Below, piece after piece: positions 37,348 to 46,220 of a DNA stretch of 64,000 bases (positions within the stretch are counted from its first letter, which is position 1; every line of letters begins with the position of its first letter). The position numbers and the translations under genes are program-made. Below the pieces are notes generated by a model that did not search any database, was not told where the DNA came from, and was given only the letters and a program-made list of their open reading frames with translations. The stretch lies in NCBI RefSeq assembly GCF_041224425.1, contig NZ_JBGFGL010000080.1, forward strand, positions 186,001 through 250,000, written 5' to 3'. Source of the stretch: Psychroserpens sp041224425 (GTDB lineage Bacteria > Bacteroidota > Bacteroidia > Flavobacteriales > Flavobacteriaceae).

Positions 37348-38343
37348 ATGAGCAAAATCACGGCCGCAATTACAGGAGTAGGCGCTTATTTACCTGAGTA
37401 TAGATTGACCAATCAAATTTTGGAAACCATGGTCGACACAAACGACGAATGGATTACCACACGAACAGGTATTAAAGAACGAAGAATTTTAAAGGAAGAT
37501 GGAAAAGGAACCTCTTTTTTAGCCATCAATGCAGCAAAAGACCTTATCGCAAAAACCAATACCGATCCAAAAGATATTGAATTGGTTATAGTGGCTACAG
37601 CAACCCCAGACATGAAAGCCGCATCGACATCTGCTTACACAGCAACCGAAATAGGAGCAACCAATGCGTTTTCATTTGATTTGGAAGCAGCTTGCTCTAG
37701 TTTTCTTTACGGAATGTCTGTGGCCGCACGTTACATTGAATCTGGAAAATATAAGAAAGTGTTACTTATTGGAGCGGATAAAAACTCCTCAATGATTAAC
37801 TATGAAGATCGTGCTACTTGTATCATTTTTGGTGATGGTGCAGGAGCTGTTTTATTTGAGCCCAATTACGAGGGATATGGTCTGCAAGATGAACTTCTAA
37901 GAAGTAATGGCGAAGGACGTGAGTTTCTTCAGGCCAAATATGGAGGGTCTTCTTACCCTTCAACTCCAGAAGCTGTTGCAGAAGGTAAGCATTTTGTATT
38001 TCAGGAAGGCCGAACGGTATTCAAAAATGCAGTATTTAATATGGCAGATGTAACAGAGCGTATCATGGAACGCAATAACCTAACAAACGACGATATTTCA
38101 TGGTTAGCGGCTCATCAAGCCAATAAACGCATTATAGAAGCTACTGCTAATAGAGTGGCTTTGGAATCAGAAAAGGTCATGATGAACATCCATAAATATG
38201 GAAACACGACATCGGCAACCTTACCGCTATTATTACACGATTACGAATCTCAATTGAAAAAAGACGATAAAATCATTTTTGCTGCCTTTGGAGGCGGTTT
38301 TACTTGGGGCGCCATTTATTTTAAATGGGCATATAACTCCTAA
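37348..38343 (+). CDS. fabH: 3-oxoacyl-ACP synthase III
   Basis: 331 residues. Catalytic Cys in FDLEAACSSFLYG, His in LAAHQANKRI, and Asn in HKYGNTTSATLPL form the KAS III triad. It condenses acetyl-CoA with malonyl-ACP to start fatty acid synthesis. It begins 130 bases after the rpmF terminator region and leads the fabH-accB-accC run, a lipid-synthesis operon. Confidence 0.96.
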   Translation: MSKITAAITGVGAYLPEYRLTNQILETMVDTNDEWITTRTGIKERRILKEDGKGTSFLAINAAKDLIAKTNTDPKDIELVIVATATPDMKAASTSAYTATEIGATNAFSFDLEAACSSFLYGMSVAARYIESGKYKKVLLIGADKNSSMINYEDRATCIIFGDGAGAVLFEPNYEGYGLQDELLRSNGEGREFLQAKYGGSSYPSTPEAVAEGKHFVFQEGRTVFKNAVFNMADVTERIMERNNLTNDDISWLAAHQANKRIIEATANRVALESEKVMMNIHKYGNTTSATLPLLLHDYESQLKKDDKIIFAAFGGGFTWGAIYFKWAYNS

Positions 38344-38387
38344 GTGAATGACTATGATTAACTAACTAATAAAAATGACTAATTATT

Positions 38388-38876
38388 ATGGATATTAAGG
38401 AAATTCAAAACTTAATCAAGTTTGTAGCCAAATCAGGCGCAAGCGAGGTTAAATTAGAGATGGATGATGTTAAAATCACCATCAGAACAGGTTCAGATGA
38501 CAAAGACGAACCAAAAACTTATGTTCAACAAATTCCAGTAGCACAAGCGCAGGCTCCAGCTCCAGCAGTTCCTGCAGCAGCTCCTGTGGCCTCTACTCCT
38601 GCAGCGGAAACACCTGCCGCTACAGACGATTCCAAATACATAACAATCAAATCACCTATCATCGGAACCTTTTACCGTAAACCATCTCCAGACAAGCCGG
38701 TTTTTGTTGAAGTAGGATCTACAATTGGAGAAGGTGATGTGCTTTGTGTTATTGAAGCCATGAAATTATTTAACGAAATAGAGTCTGAAGTTTCTGGTAA
38801 AATTGTTAAGATTCTAGTTGACGATGCCTCTCCAGTAGAGTTTGATCAACCGTTATTTTTGGTAGATCCATCATAA
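38388..38876 (+). CDS. accB: Biotin carboxyl carrier protein of acetyl-CoA carboxylase
   Basis: 162 residues: N-terminal helical part, an Ala/Pro-rich linker (about 50-85, PAPAVPAAAPVASTP), and a biotinyl domain with the biotinylation site in VIEAMKLFNE. It carries carboxybiotin between AccC and AccA/D. It lies 44 bases after fabH and 89 bases before accC. Confidence 0.97.
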   Translation: MDIKEIQNLIKFVAKSGASEVKLEMDDVKITIRTGSDDKDEPKTYVQQIPVAQAQAPAPAVPAAAPVASTPAAETPAATDDSKYITIKSPIIGTFYRKPSPDKPVFVEVGSTIGEGDVLCVIEAMKLFNEIESEVSGKIVKILVDDASPVEFDQPLFLVDPS

Positions 38877-38965
38877 CAATTCAAAACACCAAGTGCTTAG
38901 CCATTTCCAATTAATTATTTGTAGATGGTTTGAACTTGGAAAGTTGAATTCTTAAACCAAAAGTT

Positions 38966-40318
38966 ATGTTCAAAAAAATATTGATTGCCAATAGAGGAGA
39001 AATAGCACTGCGTGTTATTAGAACCTGTAAGGAAATGGGTATCAAAACGGTTGCTGTTTATTCTACTGCAGATGCAGAAAGTTTGCATGTGAAATTTGCA
39101 GATGAAGCGGTTTGTATTGGTCCACCATCAAGCAGTGAATCTTATCTCAAAATATCCAACATCATTGCTGCAGCAGAAATCACTAATGCAGATGCAATCC
39201 ATCCAGGATACGGATTCTTATCTGAAAACGCCAAATTCTCAAAAATATGTGAAGAGCACAATATCAAGTTCATTGGTGCTTCTGAGGAAATGATTGCAAA
39301 AATGGGAGATAAGGCTACTGCCAAAGCAACCATGAAAGCGGCTGGAGTACCTTGTGTTCCTGGAAGTGATGGCATTATTGAAGACTTTAAGGAGTGTGAA
39401 AAACTTGCCAAAGAAGTGGGTTATCCTGTCATGCTAAAAGCTACTGCAGGTGGAGGCGGAAAAGGAATGCGTGCCGTTTGGAAACCTGAAAACCTCAAAG
39501 CAGCTTGGGATTCTGCGAGACAAGAATCTAAAGCAGCCTTTGGGAATGACGATATGTACATGGAAAAACTCATCGAAGAGCCACGTCATATCGAAATTCA
39601 AATCGTTGGAGATTCTACAGGTAGAGCGTGTCACCTATCTGAACGTGATTGTTCGGTACAGCGTCGTCATCAAAAGCTAACAGAAGAGGTGCCATCTCCT
39701 TTTATGACAAAGCAATTGCGAAATAAAATGGGGAAAGCTGCAGTTAAAGCTGCCGAATACATCAAGTATGAGGGAGCAGGAACCGTAGAGTTTTTGGTAG
39801 ACAAACACCGAAATTTCTACTTTATGGAAATGAATACACGTATTCAGGTAGAGCATCCTATTACTGAGCAGGTTATCGATTTCGATTTGATACGTGAACA
39901 GATCTTAGTAGCTGCAGGTGTACCAATTTCTGGAAAACATTATACGCCGAATTTACATTCCATAGAGTGTCGTATCAATGCCGAAGACCCATTCAACGAC
40001 TTTAGGCCATCACCAGGACGCATCACAACATTACACGCTCCAGGAGGTCATGGTGTACGTTTGGACACTCATGTTTATGCAGGTTATATTATTCCGCCAA
40101 ACTACGATTCCATGATTGCCAAGTTGATTACAACGGCGCAAACTAGGGAAGAGGCTATCAATAAAATGAAAAGAGCTTTGGATGAGTTTGTCATAGAAGG
40201 AATCAAAACTACGATACCATTCCATAGACAGCTTATGGACCATCCAGATTATTTGGCTGGAAATTATACCACCAAGTTTATGGAGGATTTTGAGATCCAA
40301 CCTGAAAAAGAAGATTAG
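38966..40318 (+). CDS. accC: Biotin carboxylase subunit of acetyl-CoA carboxylase
   Basis: 450 residues. FKKILIANRGEIALRVIR at the start, the ATP-grasp glycine loop KATAGGGGKGMR, MEMNTRIQVEHPITE, and the C-terminal biotin carboxylase domain are all present. It carboxylates the biotin on AccB with ATP and bicarbonate. Last gene of the operon, closed by the hairpin at 40327. Confidence 0.97.
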   Translation: MFKKILIANRGEIALRVIRTCKEMGIKTVAVYSTADAESLHVKFADEAVCIGPPSSSESYLKISNIIAAAEITNADAIHPGYGFLSENAKFSKICEEHNIKFIGASEEMIAKMGDKATAKATMKAAGVPCVPGSDGIIEDFKECEKLAKEVGYPVMLKATAGGGGKGMRAVWKPENLKAAWDSARQESKAAFGNDDMYMEKLIEEPRHIEIQIVGDSTGRACHLSERDCSVQRRHQKLTEEVPSPFMTKQLRNKMGKAAVKAAEYIKYEGAGTVEFLVDKHRNFYFMEMNTRIQVEHPITEQVIDFDLIREQILVAAGVPISGKHYTPNLHSIECRINAEDPFNDFRPSPGRITTLHAPGGHGVRLDTHVYAGYIIPPNYDSMIAKLITTAQTREEAINKMKRALDEFVIEGIKTTIPFHRQLMDHPDYLAGNYTTKFMEDFEIQPEKED

Positions 40319-40326
40319 TTTATAAG

Positions 40327-40358
40327 CTCCGAAATTCAAATGGTTTCGGAGTTTTTTT
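40327..40358 (+). terminator. Terminator after accC
   Basis: CTCCGAAA-TTCAAATGG-TTTCGGAG followed by seven T, 8 bases after the accC stop. Confidence 0.9.
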
Positions 40359-40395
40359 ATTTGGGTGTTCTTTTTGTTCATGCCTCACAAAAAGG

Positions 40396-40460
40396 CAGGC
40401 TATCCGCTATATCTTTTTTGTTTACAAAAAAAGGATGCCGCTTCTATCCTTAACACAAAA
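40396..40460. repeat. Dispersed intergenic repeat, copy 1
   Basis: The words CAGGCTATCCGCTATATCTT, then AAAAGGATGCCGCTTCTATC and CCTTAAC recur with small changes at 59451-59511. Inside, GATA.AGCGG.. is present twice as an imperfect direct repeat (minus strand). The middle is a T-tract/A-tract hairpin. Both copies are non-coding. The sequence looks like a genome-wide flavobacterial interspersed element. Confidence 0.65.
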
Positions 40461-40477
40461 ACCACTATTTTAGAGTT

Positions 40478-41584
40478 ATGAACCTATCATACTGGGAAAT
40501 AAAATCGTGGTTATCCAATACAGACTTCACCATCGTTGGAAGTGGTATTGTTGGATTGAATTGTGCATTGCGTTTAAGAGAGCGTTTTCCCAAAGCTAAG
40601 ATCCTGGTTCTCGAAAAAGGAATTCTACCTCAAGGCGCTAGTACAAAAAATGCAGGTTTTGCTTGTTTTGGCAGTTTAAGCGAAATACTTAGTGACCTTC
40701 AGTCACATTCTGAAGAAGAAGTCTTTCAATTGGTGAAAAAACGAGTGGATGGTTTAAGCTTATTGAGAAAAACCTTAGGCGATAAGATGATCGACTTCCA
40801 ACAATTAGGTGGTTATGAATTGTTTTCTGATGCAGATCTTTTAGAACGATGCCTCGACAACAAAGACTTTATAAATACACTTTTAAACCCGTTGTTTAAA
40901 AAGGAGGTTTTCAGTTTTAAAGAAAACCCTTTTGGTTTTCATAACTGTGAAAACAGTTTAGCTTTCAATGCTTTTGAAGGGCAAATCGATACAGGAAAAA
41001 TGATGCAGGCATTGCTTAGCAAAGCACAACAGAAAAACATACACATTTTAAATTCGATTACGGTCGAATCCTTTTTAGAAGATGTAAATTCCGTAAAAAT
41101 AAAAACCAATCATTTTGAAATAACGACCAAGGCTCTGTGTATTGCCACCAATGGTTTTGCTTCCCAACTTGGCATTCCTAGAGTGAAACCAGCTAGAGCA
41201 CAAGTACTGATTACCAAGCCGATTAAAGGCTTGCTTATTAAAGGGACTTTTCACATGGAAGAAGGGTATTATTATTTCAGAAATATTGATGACCGAATTT
41301 TGTTCGGAGGCGGAAGAAACTTAGATTTTAAAGGCGAAGAAACCACAGAGTTTAATCACACAAAAATGATTCAAGACCAATTGGGAATGCTTTTAAAATC
41401 CACCATACTTCCAAACACACCATTTGAAATCGATTATAGATGGACTGGTATTATGGGTGTAGGCGAACAAAAAAAGCCTGTAGTGAAATCTATTGGAAAC
41501 AACATCCATTGTGGTGTTCGACTTGGCGGTATGGGAGTGGCGATTGGCAGCTTGATTGGAAAAGAATTAGCAGACTTGTTATAA
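40478..41584 (+). CDS. FAD-dependent oxidoreductase (DAO family)
   Basis: 368 residues. FAD-binding Rossmann front VGSGIVGLNCALRLRERFPKAKILVLEKG (residues 21-48), STKNAGFACFGSLSE, and a C-terminal GVRLGGMGVAIGSLIGKELADLL typical of glycine/D-amino-acid oxidase relatives. It oxidises a small amine; substrate unknown. It leads a tight run with mtgA (9-base gap) and the Gre-like gene. Confidence 0.88.
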   Translation: MNLSYWEIKSWLSNTDFTIVGSGIVGLNCALRLRERFPKAKILVLEKGILPQGASTKNAGFACFGSLSEILSDLQSHSEEEVFQLVKKRVDGLSLLRKTLGDKMIDFQQLGGYELFSDADLLERCLDNKDFINTLLNPLFKKEVFSFKENPFGFHNCENSLAFNAFEGQIDTGKMMQALLSKAQQKNIHILNSITVESFLEDVNSVKIKTNHFEITTKALCIATNGFASQLGIPRVKPARAQVLITKPIKGLLIKGTFHMEEGYYYFRNIDDRILFGGGRNLDFKGEETTEFNHTKMIQDQLGMLLKSTILPNTPFEIDYRWTGIMGVGEQKKPVVKSIGNNIHCGVRLGGMGVAIGSLIGKELADLL

Positions 41585-41593
41585 ACAGATGTT

Positions 41594-42301
41594 ATGAAGA
41601 TTATAAAACGTATTTTCAAATTTCTTTTCAAAACCTTGTTTTGGTTTGTAGTGCTATCGGTTATTTTGGTTGTGGTGTTCAAGTGGGCTCCTGTTCCTAC
41701 AACACCTTTAATGGTGATACGAAGTTTCGAACAAACCGAAACAAGTAATAAGGAATGGAAACATGATTGGGTATCAATAGACAAGATATCTCCATATTTA
41801 CAATTGGCGGTCATTTGTAGCGAAGACCAAAATTTCATGACGCATCATGGCTTTGATGTGAAGGCTATTGAAAAAGCTTATCAAGACAATAAAAAAGGAA
41901 AGCGTGTAAAAGGAGCTAGTACGATTAGTCAACAAACCGCAAAGAATATATTTCTTTGGCCAGAACGAAGTTGGCTTCGAAAGGGATTTGAAGCGTATTT
42001 TACGTTTTTAATAGAGCTTATTTGGAGTAAAGAACGCATCATGGAAGTGTATCTTAACAGTATTGAAATGGGTCCAGGAATATATGGTGCTGAAGCAGCT
42101 TCACAGTATTGGTTTAAAAAGTCAGCGTGGCAACTCAGTAAACGCGAAGCTTCAGCTATTGCAGCCATATTGCCAAATCCACTTAATTACAAAGCCAATC
42201 CCGCTTCTCGATATATTGAACAAAGAAAATCATGGATTATTACCCAAATGGGATATTACGGTGTTTTAACGTATCCTAAATCAAAAGAAAACAATGAGTA
42301 A
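41594..42301 (+). CDS. mtgA: Monofunctional peptidoglycan glycosyltransferase
   Basis: 235 residues: one N-terminal membrane helix (about 11-32) and a GT51 domain with SEDQNFMTHHGFD (catalytic Glu), KGASTISQQTAKNIFLW, and RIMEVYLNSIEMGPGIYGAEAA. It polymerises lipid II into glycan strands outside the inner membrane. No transpeptidase domain, so this is the stand-alone form. Its stop overlaps the next gene by 8 bases. Confidence 0.95.
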   Translation: MKIIKRIFKFLFKTLFWFVVLSVILVVVFKWAPVPTTPLMVIRSFEQTETSNKEWKHDWVSIDKISPYLQLAVICSEDQNFMTHHGFDVKAIEKAYQDNKKGKRVKGASTISQQTAKNIFLWPERSWLRKGFEAYFTFLIELIWSKERIMEVYLNSIEMGPGIYGAEAASQYWFKKSAWQLSKREASAIAAILPNPLNYKANPASRYIEQRKSWIITQMGYYGVLTYPKSKENNE

Positions 42302-42746
42302 ACTTAAAATGGCTCTGTACGATCAATGTCAAACAATTGTTGCAAATCGACACGCTTCGATTTTAAATACTATTAGTGATATTCAGGAGTCTATGGCCTC
42401 TGAGACCAAAAGCACTGCAGGTGATAAATATGAAACGAGTCGCGCGATGCTTCAAATGGAACGGGAAAAAGCAGGCAATCAGCTCGCCGAAATTGAAAAA
42501 ACAATGCAATTATTATCTAAGCTCGACCCTAAGAGAACCTTAAATTATGTCAGCCTAGGTAGTATTGTGTACACCTCTCAACTCAATTATTTTATTTCTG
42601 TAAGTATTGGTCAGCTAATAATTAAAAAGGATTTGTTCTATGCAGTTTCCATTAATTCACCAATAGGAGAACTGCTTAAAGGGAAAGTAGAAGGCGATAA
42701 AATATTTTTCAGAGACCAGGAATTAGAAATCACAAAAGTGATATAA
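42294..42746 (+). CDS. GreA/GreB-like coiled-coil protein
   Basis: 150 residues. The N-terminal ~75 are helical and charged with GDKYETSRAMLQMEREKAGNQL, matching the GreA coiled-coil pattern; the rest is a small beta domain (LGSIVYTSQLNYFISVSIG...SINSPIGELLKGKVEGDKIFFRDQELEI) like the FKBP-like Gre C-domain. Homologues are often labelled 3-oxoacyl-ACP synthase, which the sequence does not support. Gre factors stimulate RNA cleavage in backtracked RNA polymerase. The hairpin tip lacks the usual acidic pair, so this may be a Gfh-type competitor. Overlaps mtgA by 8 bases. Confidence 0.7.
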   Translation: MSKLKMALYDQCQTIVANRHASILNTISDIQESMASETKSTAGDKYETSRAMLQMEREKAGNQLAEIEKTMQLLSKLDPKRTLNYVSLGSIVYTSQLNYFISVSIGQLIIKKDLFYAVSINSPIGELLKGKVEGDKIFFRDQELEITKVI

Positions 42747-42755
42747 ATATAAAGA

Positions 42756-43667
42756 CTAAGGGTTAATAGCCAAGCAGACTTGTGTTGCTTTTGAAAATTC
42801 TTTTTTAGACTCAAAAAGAATGCTTTTATTATTTAGCAATGCTTCAATCAAATAACCATTTCCATTGAAATAGCATTTAACAACTTCAACCCTTAAAGAA
42901 GAATCATCAACTACTTTCAGTTGATTGGCATATACTATTTTGCCATCGATAATGTTGAATTCATAAAAAAAAGACGCTATTAAAGGTGTTTTCGGATTGT
43001 GGTATAAATCCTCTGGCGCACCCATTATTTCAATAGTTCCATTATTTAGAAAAAGAATATTATCAGCAAAACCCAAAACATCGTTTTTATCATGAGTAGC
43101 TACTAAGCAGGTAATGTTGTTTCTTTTCAAATAATTAAAAACCTTACGTCTAAGCGGTTGTTTTTTAAAATTATCAATATGGCTAAAGGGCTCATCCAGC
43201 AAAATAATTTCAGGTTGTTTAGCTAATGCACGAGCAAGCGCAACGCGCTGTTTTTGTCCACCACTTAAGTTTTTAACTTTTGTATCCTTGAAATCACTAA
43301 GTTCAACAACATCCAGCAGTTCTCGGACACGTTTGTTTTTTTCTTCAGGAAAAAAATTTGAAAGGAATTTACCGATGTTTTCTTCAACCGAAATGAAAGG
43401 CATCAAATCAAATTCTTGAGACACATATTTCATAAAGTCATATCCAACAACAAGATTAAATTTTGGACCCAATATTTGTTCATCTTTCCAAAAAATGACG
43501 CCTTCATCTAAGTCATGTTCACCATAAATTAATTTGAGTAATGTTGTTTTTCCTGAGCCACTTTCTCCTATGATAGCAAGGTTCTCACCTTTATTAACCT
43601 TAAAGCTTAGGTTTTTTAAGAGCGGTTTTTTACCATAGGAAAAGGACTGTTTTTCAACTTTTAGCAT
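42756..43667 (-). CDS. ABC transporter ATP-binding protein (orphan)
   Basis: 303 residues. Walker A GESGSGKTTLLK, signature LSGGQKQRVALARALA, Walker B EIILLDEPFSHID, H-loop ATHDKND. After ~225 residues a C-terminal domain follows with short strands (IDGKIVYANQLKVVDD...RVEVVKCYFNGNGYLIEALL), like the TOBE-type tail of PotA/FbpC importer ATPases. No permease or binding-protein gene is adjacent. Convergent with the Gre-like gene. Confidence 0.88.
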   Translation of the reverse strand: MLKVEKQSFSYGKKPLLKNLSFKVNKGENLAIIGESGSGKTTLLKLIYGEHDLDEGVIFWKDEQILGPKFNLVVGYDFMKYVSQEFDLMPFISVEENIGKFLSNFFPEEKNKRVRELLDVVELSDFKDTKVKNLSGGQKQRVALARALAKQPEIILLDEPFSHIDNFKKQPLRRKVFNYLKRNNITCLVATHDKNDVLGFADNILFLNNGTIEIMGAPEDLYHNPKTPLIASFFYEFNIIDGKIVYANQLKVVDDSSLRVEVVKCYFNGNGYLIEALLNNKSILFESKKEFSKATQVCLAINP

Positions 43668-43683
43668 AGTGCAAAAATAGTAT

Positions 43684-43712
43684 AAAAAAAGCCGCTATCA
43701 TTGATAACGGCT
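43684..43712 (-). terminator. Terminator of FG-GAP gene 1
   Basis: Minus strand: AGCCG-(TTATCAATGATAG)-CGGCT followed by TTTTTTT, 23 bases after the stop of the 43735-46143 gene, with an inner TATC/GATA pairing. Confidence 0.85.
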
Positions 43713-43734
43713 CTAAGAACAATTATAAAATTTA

Positions 43735-46143
43735 TTATTGTTTGATAAACTTTTGGTTATTGATGGAGTTTCCGGAAACAATACTTAAAATATAGCTTCC
43801 TGCACTTAATTGTGAGACATCAATAGACTCAGCTCCATTTAAGGAACTAGCCATTACACGTCTACCACTAATATCAAAAATGTTATAAATGGCACCTTGC
43901 AAAGACATGCCTGTATGGATGTTTAAAATATTTTGAGTTGGGTTAGGAGATATTGTGAAATCTGCCGTTAACTCTTCATCTAATACACCCAAAGGATCAC
44001 AAGAAGAACCAGCACCTTCAACAGCAGTAAACTCTTGGTTAACAGGCGGATTCATGTATACTTCACAACCAGAAGTTGGCCAGTAAACAATAATATGTGA
44101 TACTGTAGTATCTGTACCAAGTCCGAAATGAGTATTTATGGTACTCATAAACTCAAAACCTTCACCACTTCTAACATCTCTTATTTGAGTTCCACTATCA
44201 GAATAAATTTCAACACGAGCACCAATACCATGAACATTGCTGGCTGTACCAACCGTATTGATTTTTATCCAGTTGTTAGGAGTCGTCAAGTTCCAATAAA
44301 TAGTACCATTGTAGTACGCATCGATAAACCCATCATTATTTAAATCGCCTAATGAGCCATTTTTATAATTGATTTGAGAATCGTCAGCGTCTTCAAATGT
44401 TAAATCTCCTCTACCATATAAAATAGTTCCGTTACATAAAATATCAAGATATCCATCATTGTCGATATCATGGCTTACGTTTTCATGACCTGTTGGAGCA
44501 CCAGATACACCAGCACCTGCAGTAACATCAGTAAATGTACCATCACTGTTATTGCGCATCAATTTATGGTCACCAGAACTAGCACCTACAAAAAGATCCA
44601 TGTCACCATCATTATCATAATCTCCCCAAGATGACGACCAGGTTTGCATTGGATCGTCAAGACCAAGAAGAGCCGCGTTTTCAGTATAAGTGCCATCGCC
44701 ATTATTGGTTAGCATTTGATTACGTCTTCTATCGGTTTCGCCACCACATTTAGCGATAAACATATCTAAGTCTCTATCGTTGTCATAATCAATCCAAATC
44801 GATCCGTAGTTACCTCCAGAAGCGTAGTCTCCAAGACCACCTTGATAGAAAGTCAGGTTGCCACTACCATCGTTAAGGTAGTAAACATTTGGAGCAACAT
44901 CATGGCACACAAAGGCATCAAGGTTTCCATCGTTATTAATATCGGCAAAATTTGAACGCTGAGAAAAGACATATTGAGGACCAGATATTTCAGTGAAACC
45001 TGTTCCAGTACTATTGGCCTTCATAAAAGTCACACCGCTACCATTTCCATATAAAAGATCAGTATAGCCATTGGCATCAAAATCTGCAGCAGCCATACTC
45101 CATGTTGGAAGATAATCGGCGTCTGGTGTTGTAATATTCACCTCATTAAAGCCACCACCACTTTGTTGATAGTGTATGTTAACGTTTGTTGAACTAACTG
45201 ATACGATATCGTCAAGATGGTCTCCATTCATATCAACTACTGCTAAATCATAACCACCAATTCCCATACTTTGTTGACTAAAATTTACACGAGCAGGAGT
45301 CACCGTAGTAAAACTAACAGGACCAATCCAGTTGCTATAATCGCCACCGCCACAATTACCACGAACATAAACCTCATACGAAGTACTGTCAGAAAGTCCG
45401 TTTAAAGTGTGAGGATTATTATCGGTTGTAGCAATTCCACTACCAGCCGGTATACCTGAGCCTGGAGCCTGTACAACTATCTCCCAAGAGGTTTCAGTAC
45501 TACCTGCTTGCCAGAAGACATTGGCAAAGGTGTCTGCAGCAGACACATACAACCCTGTGATATTAGGACAAGAAGGAGGTGTTTGAGATACAATTGTAGG
45601 AGAATCAAAGCAAAATCCCCAACCCCAAATATCATTGTCGTCATAAGAGATGCGATATCTAAAATTTGATAATTGATTAGGTGTAAATCCTGAAATATTC
45701 AAAACATCAGTAACAAAAGCAACCCTGTCTCCACTACAAAAATTATCACTAACTGAATTTGTTGTACCGTTTAAAGGACTGCCAATGGTAACCCATGCTG
45801 AAGCATCGGCATCCCAATATTGAACAGCCAATAATTCTCCAATATCTCTAAAAGTATAAGCAGAACCAATAGTAATCCATGTTTCACCTGCATTAAACGC
45901 AGCTGTTAAATTGATTGTAGGAGATTCCGCAGCAATATCGTCATCGTGACCATTTTGGGCATCGTCATCGTCATAAGAAAAATTAGCAGAGATAGTTGGG
46001 TCTGCTTCAAACACATCTGGATCGGTTAAATAATCACCAGTAATACTCCAATTTGGATTTGGCCAGTTGGCTGGTTGATTTAAAACCTGTGCAAATGTAT
46101 AAGAAGACACAAGCATTAGTAGTAAAAATGTAGTTTTTTTCAT
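43735..46143 (-). CDS. T9SS protein with FnIII, FG-GAP and ASPIC/UnbV domains
   Basis: 802 residues. Signal peptide (LLLMLVSSYTFAQ). Domains in order: N-terminal MAM/jelly-roll-like segment (20-190), fibronectin type III (about 195-285), FG-GAP/VCBS repeats (about 290-600; DLAVVDMNGDHLDDIVSV, FADINNDGNLDAFVCHD, SWGDYDNDGDMDLFVGA, with Asp-rich calcium loops), ASPIC/UnbV (about 620-700; NNWIKINTVGTASNVHGIGA...IVYWPTSGCEV), and a T9SS type A tail ending NNQKFIKQ. A surface or secreted protein. It is a close paralogue of the next gene, which lies 77 bases upstream. Confidence 0.92.
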   Translation of the reverse strand: MKKTTFLLLMLVSSYTFAQVLNQPANWPNPNWSITGDYLTDPDVFEADPTISANFSYDDDDAQNGHDDDIAAESPTINLTAAFNAGETWITIGSAYTFRDIGELLAVQYWDADASAWVTIGSPLNGTTNSVSDNFCSGDRVAFVTDVLNISGFTPNQLSNFRYRISYDDNDIWGWGFCFDSPTIVSQTPPSCPNITGLYVSAADTFANVFWQAGSTETSWEIVVQAPGSGIPAGSGIATTDNNPHTLNGLSDSTSYEVYVRGNCGGGDYSNWIGPVSFTTVTPARVNFSQQSMGIGGYDLAVVDMNGDHLDDIVSVSSTNVNIHYQQSGGGFNEVNITTPDADYLPTWSMAAADFDANGYTDLLYGNGSGVTFMKANSTGTGFTEISGPQYVFSQRSNFADINNDGNLDAFVCHDVAPNVYYLNDGSGNLTFYQGGLGDYASGGNYGSIWIDYDNDRDLDMFIAKCGGETDRRRNQMLTNNGDGTYTENAALLGLDDPMQTWSSSWGDYDNDGDMDLFVGASSGDHKLMRNNSDGTFTDVTAGAGVSGAPTGHENVSHDIDNDGYLDILCNGTILYGRGDLTFEDADDSQINYKNGSLGDLNNDGFIDAYYNGTIYWNLTTPNNWIKINTVGTASNVHGIGARVEIYSDSGTQIRDVRSGEGFEFMSTINTHFGLGTDTTVSHIIVYWPTSGCEVYMNPPVNQEFTAVEGAGSSCDPLGVLDEELTADFTISPNPTQNILNIHTGMSLQGAIYNIFDISGRRVMASSLNGAESIDVSQLSAGSYILSIVSGNSINNQKFIKQ

Positions 46144-46187
46144 AGTTAGTTGTATAAAGTGTAAAAAGTTCCTAAAAATAATAAAAA

Positions 46188-46212
46188 AACCTCTAAAATC
46201 AATTTAGAGGTT
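46188..46212. terminator. Bidirectional terminator between paralogues
   Basis: Perfect 10-bp stem AACCTCTAAA-ATCAA-TTTAGAGGTT with T-tracts on both strands, just after the stop of the upstream paralogue (46221). Confidence 0.88.
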
Positions 46213-46220
46213 TTTTAAGA

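Noticed and set aside
42294..42746. 3-oxoacyl-ACP synthase, the common database name
   Set aside because: Too short, no Cys-His-Asn triad; coiled coil plus small beta domain fits a Gre-like factor.
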